The notes below the pieces were generated by a model. That model was not told where the DNA came from and ran no database searches. It saw only the letters and a list, made by a program, of their open reading frames with translations. The position numbers were made by a program, and so were the translations under genes. Of a DNA stretch of 64,000 bases, positions 20,974 to 32,491 are shown piece by piece. How positions within the stretch are numbered: the stretch's first letter is position 1; each line of letters opens with the position of its first letter. The DNA is taken from NCBI RefSeq assembly GCF_932526225.1, contig NC_064034.1:20859747-20923746 (forward strand), written 5' to 3'. Source of the DNA: Nematostella vectensis (Eukaryota; Cnidaria; Anthozoa; Actiniaria; Edwardsiidae).

Positions 20974-23900
20974 CAAAATTAATGTATGACGCAAATTTTT
21001 CAAGGCCCACACAGCCCCAATATTCCTCGCGACGAAGGCTCTCCAATAGAGTGAAGAATACAAACTAGAACAGAGGTCGGTGCAGATGATGCAGGACAGT
21101 TACAATGCCCTTCTACTTCTGCAGTTTAGCTATTAGTGATCCCCTTCAGAAAACTAAATGGTAAATGGTTCCCATTCTTAGAGCAGCAGCTATGTGCATA
21201 GATGTTTAACGCACGATCATTGTAATGTATCATTGAAATAAAGTAAATCGAATCTAGTGAGCCTTTCATTACTAGTCTTTCATTACTATTACGCCCTGAG
21301 ACGGCTGTAAAATATAGGCCCAACTTCAAAACGTCAGAAATGCAAACTAAACATCACCAGACCCGGATACTCATGGATTCCTCCAAGGCACAGACGACAT
21401 TCAAAAGCGCATCTAAGCAATGTAATAGAATTGACTCTTGTGTCAAAATATCAACCTTGATTTCTGACCAATTCGTAAACAAATGCTTAAACTCAGAAAC
21501 ATTTCTTACCCCAAAAAATCACAAAATTCCGAACTACAAATAGAGACAAGCAAACAGATCAAGTAACATATAGATACCTTTATTGCGCTCAGTCAGGTCC
21601 CATTTTACAGCAATCAGTCTCAATAATCAATGCTAGAACCTCCATTAGAAGCGAGTCACCATGTTTAGCCTATTTTACATGCCTGCACTGCATCATGGGA
21701 GTCTTGGAAACACCTTGACAGACAGGCGGGCAATCTCCTCCCCCAGAGTCATAACAGTTTTTTTGTCTCTTTGCCCCGAAGCCAAACAAAACATTTCCAG
21801 GTCCAAGGAACCCAGAATAATCCTGAAAACAATTTTTGAATTAGGTTGGGTAGCAAAGATGGCCCACATTAGAGAGTATGAGGCCATTCACTAGAAAATT
21901 CCTTTCTCACTTAGTGAAGCCCAACCAAGGAATTATCCCATTGAATCAACCTCAGCGTGCAAACATCCATAAGCACAGCATTTATTATGCCCAAATAGAC
22001 TTTATGATGTCCTAAGGGACTCTCCAGATGTGAAAAAGCTGTAATTTTTAACGCATTGACCCCTCAACCGGCCTGTACCGGCTTTGGGAAGTACCCACAA
22101 CCCAAAAAATTCATAAAATAAACACAACAAGATGAAGATACTCAGGCTTCAGTCTAAGGGATAAATGGTCTTGCAGATATGCATCCAACCAAGGTGTTGG
22201 CATCTACTCTTAAGCCAAATAATAGCACTGGTTGTTTGACAAATCTCAAATCGAACAGGGAGAGAAAAGCAGAATCACCCCTCTCAATAAAACGTTTAAA
22301 ATACCACACAAGGAAGAGAGATCAGCAAACACAGCTCAAGACACAAATAGATACCTTTAATCTGATCCTCCAGGTACATTTCCATGGCCTCAAAACACAA
22401 TGTCCACTTCTTGAAGGATTGTACAACCACGAAGATGTCTTTACGTATTGCAAAGCATTCTGGGAGATCCAGGGGAAAATTCACGAGGGGAGGGCCAGTC
22501 AACACTCCTCTCCCCAAAGTCAGATGTCTTTTCACCCCGAAGCCAAACAAATCAATTCCAGGTCATACAGACCCAGAATAGCAGTGTAAACAATTTTGGA
22601 ATCAATTTGGTTTCAGAAAAGACAGCATTTAGGAGAGCTGTGGTGATTCATTAGAAAATTATTTTCTCATCCAGGCAAAGCCAAACAAGAAAAAATCATC
22701 ATGAATCCACCTTTGCTTGCAAATATCCATAAGCAAAGCACTCAATTATGCCCCAAAAGACTTCATGATGTCCTGAGACACTCTCCTAATATGCTCATAG
22801 CTGTATTTTTGATAAAAAATACAAGCAACCATCAACTTGTGCTGGCTTCAGCACAACGACAAGGGATTGAAAGTGGGGACCGCAAAGCACTGTTGGAAAG
22901 CTAGGACACCGCTGACTAGGTGCAGCTGTTTTTGACTTTGACGGGCTGTATAAAACTCAGAATAGGGGGGGAGGTATCTGTTTTCAGTCTGTTTTTTTTG
23001 TAAATTCAGCTCAAAAAAAGCCAGGAGTCAATGGGTTAAGCAAATTACAAGCAAAACTGTTGTAAGCAATAGGCTGTAGCCGTCGCTAGAAAGAAAAGAC
23101 ACCGCAGTGCATTGTTGAAAACTTCAAGGCATACCGTCTTGGGTCAGCGGTAGCTTAGCTTAACTGGTAGTGTTGAACTTGAAATAGGAGGAGGGGGGGG
23201 AGGTTTCTGTTTTCAGTCTGTTTTGCTTACAATTTTGCTCAAAAGTACCCAGGAGTGAAAGGGTTAACCCCTAGTCCTCAATTCTATTTGTTGGGTGATT
23301 CGTCAAATAATGACGAAAACCTTTTGTTTTCAAGACAGAGTGGTGCGCCAGCATGACTCAGCTGACTGTCGACCCAGTACCACCTGCGCTATTTGCAAAC
23401 CATGTTTGAGGCGCAGCAAAATAGTTCGCCAACATTCCCTTTTCTTTTGATAGGAGCTTTAGTAAAATGCGAATTTGGATTAGAAAGAAGGTATGATATG
23501 AAATGGCGGAAGAAGGCAAAACTTTTGGAAACATGATTGAAATTTTATTCCGATTAGATAAGTTCAACTAAAAGCCGCTTTTTTCAGAAGGAGGGTCATT
23601 CTCGAAGTCCAATGAGCGAAGGGTGTGTGAACGAGGCCGCCGCGGAAACAAGGCGTCGTAAGGGACTGCGCAATAGTTATCAGGAAGGGGGAGGGGGTCG
23701 TAAAATGAGTTTCGAATAATAAAAAATTACGCAGCCCCCCCCCCCCCAACATTGTCAGGTTTAGCTCTGACTCCCCTCCTGTTCTTTAAAAATTACCAAG
23801 ACTCCTACATTCTACCTGTAGTCGCTTGCTCCCTAATGCATTCTACTTCGGCATGAGGATAAACACCAGCACCACTTAGCTTAGTTCGACTAAACCGCCA

Positions 23901-24767
23901 AATGTCCGAGAAACAGTTGTTTAAAAATATATCTTGCCTTTATACAGTTAAGGACCTACAAGCGCAAAGCGTTTTTTTTTTTTGAGAATGTGAAATTTTT
24001 TTTTTCTGGTCATGGTCCAGAGCGGATCTGGAATTTCCTTTTTCTTTCTATTTATTAAAAAGGATATTTACCTAAGAATGGTTTAACACAGGCCCATAGA
24101 CCTGAGATTGTTATACGCCAGTACGCGGCGGTTAGATTTTTCATCAAGAGATACCCCTTCATGCGTGACAAATTTTATCCTTTTGTCGTCTTGGTGTGGC
24201 CGCTAGAATATGGATGCTTATAGGAGTCCGCTTTTTGAGTTTTGACCTCAGGCGACTGGGGAAAATCATATCAGCTCATTTTGCTGATATGTGTTGAGAG
24301 ATGTATAGAGATTTATACAACAGACCGGTCCTTAGTGAGACTGTAAAGAGATATTCAAAGTTTGCGTCGATTTTTTGTTTAAAGGGAAAGTTTACATTTT
24401 TAGCCATTGATCAATCTGGATCCTCTCTTATGCGAAAAGGGTTAAGGTTGGCCTATCTTAGCACATTTTAACTTAGTGCCCCCCCACTGGTTTTACAGCC
24501 CCTCAACTTCCTGATAATTATTGCACAGTCCCTAACAAAATAGACATTGTCATGAGCGCTTCACTTTACCTCATTAGAATAGTCAATCATGTGTTCGAGT
24601 AATCAAAACATACTTTCACATGGTGATACATCTGCCAGATATACTAGTAGTCAGCACTGAAAAGCTCTATCGTCGTAGTTAAGATAAATAAAATAAGGCA
24701 GGCTGGAAATCCGGGGGAGGAGAGGGCAGGAGGTCTCGTGGAAGCAGTCTGCGAAGGCCCTTGTGCG
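20974..24767. other. gene-poor intergenic stretch
   Basis: No confident gene. It holds a diverged duplication (listed separately), a near-repeat of about 75 bp at 22965-23040 and 23190-23265 (shared GTTTTCAGTCTGTTTT and CCAGGAGT), and a C-run near 23740. Short frames on both strands show no family signature. Confidence 0.45.
21560..22990. repeat. two diverged copies of a 0.6 kb segment
   Basis: Segment 21570-22040 resembles 22350-22800. Shared blocks in order are TAGATACCTTTA, CCCCGAAGCCAAACAAA, CACTAGAAAATT / CATTAGAAAATT, AAATATCCATAAGCA-like and TTATGATGTCCT / TTCATGATGTCCT. On the minus strand both copies encode similar peptide fragments (ILGS.DLE..CLASG), but stops break the second copy. 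This may be a duplicated pseudogene or repeat; I do not recognise it. Confidence 0.55.
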
Positions 24768-25512
24768 TGTGGGGGATAGGGTGCGAAGGCCCTTGTGCGT
24801 GTGGGAAATAGGGTGCGAAGGCCCTTGTGCGTGTGGGGCATAGGGTGCGAAGGCCCTTGTGCGTGTGGGGGATAGGGTGCGAAGGCCCTTGTGCGTGTGG
24901 GGGATAGGGTGCGAAGGCCCTTGTGCGTGTGGGGGATAGGGTGCGAAGGCCCTTGTGCGTGTGGGGGATAGGGTGCGAAGGCCCTTATGCGTGTGGGAAA
25001 TAGGGTGCGAAGGCCCTTGTGCGTGTGGGGGATAGGGTGCGAAGGCCCTTGTGCGTGTGGGGGATAGGGTGCGAAGGCCCTTGTGCGTGTGGGGGATAGG
25101 GTGCGAAGGCCCTTGTGCGTGTGGGGGATAGGGTGCGAAGGCCCTTGTGCGTGTGGGGGATAGGGTGCAAAGGCCTATGTGCGTGTGGGGCATAGGGTGC
25201 GAAAGCCCTTGTGCGTGTGGGGGATAGGGTGCGAAGGCCCTTGTGCGTGTGGGGGATAGGGTGCGAAGGCCGCCCTTATGCGTGTGGGGGATAGGGTGCG
25301 AAGGCCCTTGAGTGTTTGGGGGATAGGGTGCAAAGGCCTATGTGCGTGTGGGGCATAGGGTGCGAAGGCCCTTGAGCGTGTGGGGCATAGGGTGCGAAGG
25401 CCCTTGTGCGTGTGGGGGATAAGGTGCGAAGGCCCTTGTGCGTGTGGGGGATAAGGTGCGAAGGCCCTTGAGCGTTTGGGGGATAGGTTGCGAAGGCCCT
25501 TGTGCGTGTGGG
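24768..25512. repeat. 30-bp minisatellite, about 25 copies
   Basis: The unit is GGTGCGAAGGCCCTTGTGCG followed by TGTGGGGGATA. The unit length is a multiple of three and the unit lacks stops, so long frames appear on the minus strand; I treat them as artefacts. GGATA/GAAATA and CTTGTG/CTTATG variants mark the copies. Confidence 0.95.
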
Positions 25513-25544
25513 GGAAGAGGCAAGGTAAGGGGTATGCAATTACA

Positions 25545-26790
25545 GAATTCCAGCTTGTTTTAGACTTACAACATCTTCAAAAAGGCAAGCGACAGCTGAT
25601 GATCCAGTTCTACAGGAACTTACTAATGTGGTTTTAGATGGGTGGCTTGAAAACAAAGACAACTTACCATCTGATTTGCGAAGCTACTGGGCATTCAGAG
25701 ATGAAATCTCGTTAATTGATGGGCTGTTATTTAAAGCCCAGAAACTGATTGTACCACATGTACTACGAGCTGACATGCTACAGAGAATACACAGAGGCCA
25801 TCTCGGTATTGGTAAATGTAAACAACGAGCAAGAGACACTCTGTTCTGGACTGGAATGGAGAACAAGGTCTTAAAGTGTTACACGTGTAGTGTACATCAG
25901 AGAAAGCAAGCAAAGGAACCTATAATTCCTCACGCACTACCTACCAGGCCATGGGCCAAGATTGGGAGGGATTTTTTGAATTACATAACAAACACTGCAC
26001 TGTGCATTACTATTCTAAGTGGGTTAAAGTAGAAGAACTTGGTCATCTAGACAGCAGGAGCACATTTAAAGTTCTCAAAGACCAGTTTTCTAAGTACGGG
26101 ATTCCGAACGAAGTCATTTGTGATAATGGGCCCACATATGCATGTAAGGAATTTGCAGATTTTGAGGACTGTGAATTTGTACATACCACTTCCAGCCCAA
26201 CATATGCCCAGTCTAACGGGCAAATTGAGAAAACCATACAAAAAGTCGAGATCGTTCTAGAGAAATCAGATCAAGAAGAGCCATTCAAGTGTCTTTGAAT
26301 GACAGAAATACACCACTTGATGGAATCAACAAATCATCTGCACACTTAATGATGGCTGAAAACAAGTCTTCCAGCTACCGCTGACCTACTCAAACCACCT
26401 TGACAAAAAGAGATCACAGAGAAACTAAAAAAAAATAAAGGAGAAGCAAAATGATTATTATGATCAAAAGTGTGGTTCAGAACTAAAATTATTACAACCA
26501 GGAGACCAAGTCAGAGTTCAACTTGAAGATCAATGGAAATGAAGAAACACACAACACCTCGACCTTATGTCATACAGACAAAGCAAGGTAGAAAATACAG
26601 AAGAAATAGGAGAGACTTAATTCCCACAAAAGCACCAATGAGTGACCCCAATGCTGAAAATGTAACAATTCCCAATGGATTTTGCAAGGCCAAAGTGCTG
26701 GCACAGAAACCAGGGACACTTCAGAGACACTCCGAAGCAACCACGCAATCAAGTCCAGTAAACAAACACAGAGCAACCTCTTGAGTCAGA
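25545..26790 (+). pseudogene. broken Ty3/Gypsy-type retrotransposon pol (integrase region)
   Basis: The first frame (about 25566-25975) carries an H2C2 zinc-binding module: HRGHLG, then CYTC. After a frameshift near 25960-26000 the integrase core continues (YYSKWVKVEELG, then ICDNGPTY, then QSNGQIEKTIQ). The first catalytic Asp region is damaged, while the Asp of CDNGP and the Glu of QIEK remain. A third piece, LQPGDQVRVQL and RKYRRNRRDL (26490-26630), is the C-terminal tail typical of Gypsy pol. No LTRs, reverse transcriptase or protease are recognised here. Non-functional. Confidence 0.8.
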
Positions 26791-26799
26791 TACACCGAA

Positions 26800-29033
26800 T
26801 ACAAAGACAAGACAAGACAGCCCTGTGGACCTGACTCCCTAGAAACCAGATAACTCAGAAACATTTACCACCACGTCTGGGAGAACTGTCAAGTTGCCTA
26901 AGTATCTAAAGGACTATGTCCATGAGTAATTATCACCAGTGACTGATGCCACTGCGGCATATCCACCCATATTTTATTTATCGTTCATATTAACCTTGTT
27001 TACTGCACGTTAAGCTATCCAGAACTCAGACAGTTGTTTAGTTTCATTTTTATTCCATTTCATACCAAATCACGTGGAACAGTTTGCTTATAAACAAAGG
27101 CAGATGTTATGTATGTTACCATCACGAATGTATCGCAATGCATCTTGGGAATAAAGCAGTTTCGAATTCCAATATGGCGACTCGTACACAACATTACAAA
27201 GTGGTACATGAAACTTCAGTATTGCATCTAAAACTGTGTCTAACACTATATTCTATCTATGTTTCATCTATTACTTGTTCTTCGCAATGACAAAGCTTGT
27301 CAGAATATGGCTTTGATACAAATGTACATTAATGGAACTTTTACGAGCACCCTAGAGCTTTTTCATGCAAGTTTCTATCAGTTCACTTATCCGTGTCGCG
27401 TCTCTGTTCTTTCGCGTTTTCGTTTCGTCCGCAGGAAAAACCTCTGCCAAAAGCCGAACGTCGAATCCCGTTGAGCATGCGCATTAGCCACCTCAAAGTT
27501 TTTGGAGGTAGTGACATGGTTTAACCGATTGAAAGCCGGCTACGAGCCTGTTTTTATCGAGAGGTGTGAAAGCTTTTAGCGATTCACACAGGTAATGTTT
27601 TGAAACATCCATTACCATCTGTTAAGGCTTTTTTCGCCTAAGTTTAAAGGAAGTATCAAGACGTGTTGGCTCTTGGAAAAGGATGCGAGTTGATCAAATA
27701 TAATTACACTAAACAAAATAGGAATGATGAGGAACATTTATTTACATGCGCTTTCGTGTCAGCCAGCCTGCATAATGACTTTGGGTATACCCTAGTCCTT
27801 GCTTTCTTCACCTGAAAAAGGATGTTCTGTCATTCATAGCTTTACCAGTTCTAAAGATATCCTTGTCATTTTATAAGTAGAATCAAAAAGTTCAAACTGT
27901 CGCGATCTCGTACCAGAACAATGAATACAATACACCAAAAACTGGAAATCGACTCTGCCAAATTTTCGTCTTTAATAAGACTTCTTCAGGGCAGACACTA
28001 GTCTGTGTCTGTGTCTGCCCTGAAGAAGTCGTATTAAAGACGAAAATTTGGCGGAGTCGATTTCCAGTTTTTGGTGTATTTTATTCTTGTCATTTTATAG
28101 ATACACCAGCTATAAAGATATCTTTGTCGTTTCATAACCATACCAGCTATATCATGTCATTACCTAGCATGTGCCTAGGCAAGCACTTCTATCTCGTAAA
28201 AGCTTGGTATAAAAGAGACAGAAAATAAGTAAAACAAATTTATATTTATAAACAAACGAAAACAGACAGAGTAAATCCTATTATAGATTTTTATAGGGAA
28301 GTGATATAAACACAATTTTAAATGTGTAAAGAAAAAAAATGAAAAAAAGAAAAAATAGAGAGAAAGAAAATTCTTTTTAGATGTCTGATTGGAAAATATG
28401 TTGTTTATTCGCTTGCTACTGATGTAAAATCAGATGTAAAACATGTTAAAAGGGAAAGGTGTTGTTTCATTTTAATCCTCAATCAGGAAATAAATCTCTA
28501 AGCACTGAATGAGAAAGTACAGCAAATGAAATAAAAAAAACACATTTATTATCTTGATCTTTATTTTTATCTAAGAATTATCTTGATCAATATTTTTATC
28601 TAAGAATTTTAAATGCATTTTTACATGTTATCAAAATATTCTTTATAAAATACATTCTTCTTTATCACTAATTGTGAGCTTTATACCAAGTCGATGAAAC
28701 ATAGTCATTTAAATAAATTATCTCTCAAAACATCTTAATACCAATGAATCTGTTACATCTTGCCTTTCAAGTTACAGGATCAATTTTCTTGATTATCTAT
28801 CTGTTGGCTATTTGGTGGGCCACATTATACACTCAAAACTGACTTGCCTGATTCAATTTAAAGTTTGATCACTCTTCACTCTATGGTAGCTTTGATCGCC
28901 CTTAATGAGTGAGGTACTGAACTCGTGTCCACACGTCGAGTAAGACCTATGCACCCTACCCCCCCCCCCCCTTCCCAAACACAAACACACACAAAAAGAT
29001 TCCAGCTACAGCCATGCAGCCATGCCAACGTTT
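26800..29033. other. intergenic and probable 3' flank of hedgling
   Basis: AT-rich sequence with a long hairpin at 27929-28080 (listed separately) and a C-run near 28970. TTTATT at about 28545 is one possible minus-strand poly(A) signal for hedgling. I see no other gene. Confidence 0.4.
27929..28080. repeat. 70-bp inverted repeat (long hairpin, 12-nt loop)
   Basis: The arms 27929-27998 and 28011-28080 match at 68 of 70 positions. The left arm starts AATACACCAAAAACTGG and ends GGGCAGACAC; the loop is TAGTCTGTGTCT. A transcript of either strand would form a long, nearly perfect RNA hairpin. It could equally be a young fold-back element. Confidence 0.9.
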
Positions 29034-32000
29034 TCAAACCAGAGTCTTGTTCCAGCCATGAGCGAGCACCACATCAGGGAACGTCTCACCGAACTCAATA
29101 GGGGTCACTTGAAAGTGGCGAATGACGTCATCGACGTCCCCAAACTCCATCCGTGAGATCATGGTGCCGAACTGTGCGGTTACGGTGCCGGTGTCTGTGA
29201 GTTTGATTGTCAAGTGCCTGTAAGGTGGTCCTCCTTCCGGGGCCTTCACCGTCAAGGTGTACTCGTCCGTGGCTATGCCGTCATGGAGGATGAAGGTGCC
29301 GGGCTGTAAGGCGTGCACCTCGAGTAGCTCTTCCGCCTCGGTTGTATTCATGTTACCGTAGTACCAAGGCGCATGCTCGATCTGCAGACAAAATGTTATC
29401 TGTTATGTGTATCTCTAGGAAAGAAGAGGATTTTATAGTGGGCCGATTTTTTAAGGGGCGGATCCAGGAGTTTTGGACCGTAGGAGGGGGTGGGGGGACA
29501 GAGTACATAGCATTTCCCAAAGTCCTGATTTGAAATACTTTATCCAAGCCGAAAAAAATTAAACCTCTATCGATCTTTAAACACCTCGATATGGCGGACA
29601 AATATTTCATTCCCCGAGGGTGTCCGTTATATGAAGGTTCCAATGTAATAACACGTGCTATTAGCTAAACAGACAAAACCTCCCCGCCCTTGCGATTAAG
29701 TGCCAGACAAACATCATTATTGTCGTTTTCCGAGTGGTGACACACGATAACCAAAGAAATAATAATACCTTTGCAGCGCCGTTTTTTCTCGCTGGTTTTG
29801 AAGTCCTCTTCTTACCCAAGTCCACCTCCACCATGAACGCCGCCTCGTCGTCATACACGGAGTCCGTGTACGCCTGGTTGATGAAGCGCTTCTCGGAGCG
29901 CGTGATGTCCTTGACGGACACGTTTCGCTCCACGCTGCTCTTCTTGCAGCTCGAGCGGTTCATCTGCGCTCGATCCTTTAGCTGTACGTGACGGGATCCT
30001 TTGCGCTTCCTGAAGAGCACAAGCACATAGTTGAAGCTATCTAAAGCACTTAAAGCATCCATTTCCATCGGCGAATTCAAGCAAGTAACCGAGACATTTT
30101 CAATCAAATATGGTCTATTGAGTATCAGACTTTATTAGTTGATGGTTAGTTTGAAGAGATCTTGAAAGTATGGCGTTCAATTCAAATGTAAACAATAATT
30201 AAGGAAGGGTTGGCCGACATTCTTTAAAGGGGAGAGTTTAGCCATCCTTCTGCTTTTGTGTGCCTCTGGTTGCTACAATATCGGTCAATTGTTGTCCGTG
30301 CGAGTTTCCTTGGGAATAAATACACCTCCACCCTCAGAAGTTTCAAATGGTCTTCTCCTTCATCACATCTATATATTCCCTCCCGCCACCCTCAGAAGTT
30401 TAAAATGGTCTTCTCCTTATTCACATCTATATATTCCATACCTTGTGTAGTACCAGGCCCCCGCGACCGCGACGAGGCAGAGAGAAATTATCCCTACTAC
30501 CAGGCCGGCTATTAGACCCGTGTTGGTCTCCTTCGGAGCTGTTAAAGAAAAAACGCACCTAAGCGGCTAAGCACCTAAACGCCAGTGCTTCATCTCGCAG
30601 TCACGAAAACGCTGTCACGCAACGCGCTCTGGAACACTTTTTGCACTCATCAAAACAATGTCACGCAACTCGTTCTAGAACGCTTTGCGCAGTCATCAGA
30701 TCTCTGTCACGCAACTCGTTTTAAAACTCTGCGCAGTCACCTAACCTCTGTCACGCAACGCGCTCTGGTACACTTCGCGCCGTCACCGAACCGCTGTCAC
30801 GCAACGCGCTTAACGCAATCACCTTATCTTTGTCACGCAACGCGCTCTCAAACGCTTGGCGCAGTCACCAAACCTCCGCAACATAAAGCAACAACAATCA
30901 TCTTTTAGGTACTTCAAACCCAATCATAAGGAGCTCAAAATACATACCTGTTTGTGCCATTGGCTTGACTGAAAGGGAGACAAAATACAAAGTCAACAAT
31001 GTTTGACAAAAGTGCGCCGTTGGTACGGTGGCTAATCGACATGATTAGCCACCGTCCCTTATTTAGTTAGACCGTACATGGTACGAGGCAGTGCGGATTA
31101 CAATTTGGATAAGTACCATGAAAATTGGGGGCTGAGGTTCAAAATGCAATTCCAAATAGAATCAACACTAACACTATAGGGGCAATTTATTTTGCAAAAA
31201 CATTTCCTCTCTTGGAGAGAAGCTTGGATCTTTTCGGCAAAATTTCATCTGTTGAAAAATCTCTTTTAAAGTGTGTGTGGGGTCCACCCCCTCTCAGCAG
31301 AACTTGAGTCTCGAGGTGTTTACCTCGTTTGGCGGCGACAAACTTCACGCCTTGCTGTTTCATAGCGATGTCGAAGTCATCATTGTTGAACAAGTCAATC
31401 GCCTCCTCGGCTGGCAGGTTTCTCCCTTTGTCATCCCGCGCAAATAGATAAATTACCACTCTGCCATGGAAATAATATTTGGGTAGTTAGCACTTTTTAA
31501 CGCTGTGAAAGAAAAATCCAAGGAACAGCATCATGTCCGTAACCCTGGTTACAAGAGCCTCCAGACTTCTCTCGTCCAGCGGCCAGTGCTGAAAAACGTA
31601 AGACTAGTTCCAGTACCGCGCGGTTAAACCAGCCTTTTTGTTTTGAAATGGCGGCTTTTTACCGGCGAACTGTCACATTTTGGCGAATGCTAAGAAAACT
31701 AGACCAAACCTAAGGCTATAATTTTCTTTATTACTTCCTCATTATCACACAAATCTGTCATCTTTTGTACAGTATGGTTTTAATGCTGTACAGTTAGTCA
31801 AATCAGCGACTGAAGTCAGCCTTTCGTACCTTTTCTCGAACGATTCAACACTACGATTGTGCTTGTTTTCGCCAGAGCACGCGCATGCGCATACGTCATT
31901 CAGCACTGTCCGTCCAGTGACACTCGTCGCGTCATTTTGGCTGAGCGTCACTGGACTAGAGTCTGGAGGCTCTGGTGCCTAAGGTTCACGTTTGTATGAA

Positions 32001-32491
32001 TATATGTGAAAAAAAAAAAAAAAACAATTTCTACAACACTTGCGGTCGTTAGCTATGGTAAACCACTCAGAGTTTTTAAAACATCGACCTAAGAAAAGCA
32101 CGAGACACGAGACAACTAAATCTCAGAGTCTCTCGGTCCTCCTCTTCATCATTCCAAAATATAGCCCCATATCTTTGATGCTCCATCCTCGCGGTATTTA
32201 ATGAACACTCCCTAATATAAGTTCTTACCTCGTCGGCTCCACAGGCGCCAGAGTGGTCGCAGGGACGGGCGTGGCCATGCTCTCACTCTGCCCGCATGCG
32301 CGAGCTTTTCCCGCGTTGAAAAGAAGACCGCAGACCCATGCCCTTGTGGATTGCGGTTCCACGGCTATCGGGCAAAGTAGGACAAAGCGGACGTTCCCAG
32401 GCTGAAGTGGCGTGATGATTCGTACCACGCATGCTCCGTAGTCGTTGGTGTTTCTTCGGGCGCTTCTTCTGAACCTACCCGTAACTGAAGA
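29034..32491 (-). CDS. hedgling: hedgling exons 29-34: juxtamembrane, TM helix and cytoplasmic SH2 domain
   Basis: Exon 29 carries GRFRRSARR, an RxRR furin-type site about 135 residues before the membrane, then a Cys-containing module (ACVVRIITPLQPG). Exon 30 codes VVIYLFARDDKG. Exon 31 is a 21-nt microexon (VKPMAQT). Exon 32 codes the single membrane helix GLIAGLVVGIISLCLVAVAG followed by WYYTRKRK, a stop-transfer signal. Exon 33 is a basic tail with Tyr residues (NQAYTDSVYDDE). Exon 34 is an SH2 domain: APWYYGNMNTTEAEELL, PGTFILHDG, DEYTLTVK, FGDVDDVIRHF. The FLVR motif reads FILH, so the phosphotyrosine-binding Arg is His. The stop is TGA at 29034-29036. Confidence 0.88.

Noticed and set aside
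20138-21046. 302-codon minus-strand frame rich in LLVGPRDL repeats
   Set aside because: It mirrors the plus-strand repeat gene. Because the unit is a multiple of three without stops, the opposite strand is open too. It has no start context, signal or splice logic.
24651-25539. 180-codon minus-strand proline/histidine repeat frame
   Set aside because: Product of the 30-bp minisatellite. It has no signal peptide, promoter or partner exon, and shifted frames of the same array are equally open.
30585-30908. 107-codon plus-strand frame with CHATR repeats
   Set aside because: Arises from the ~44-bp repeat in a hedgling intron and is antisense to the gene.
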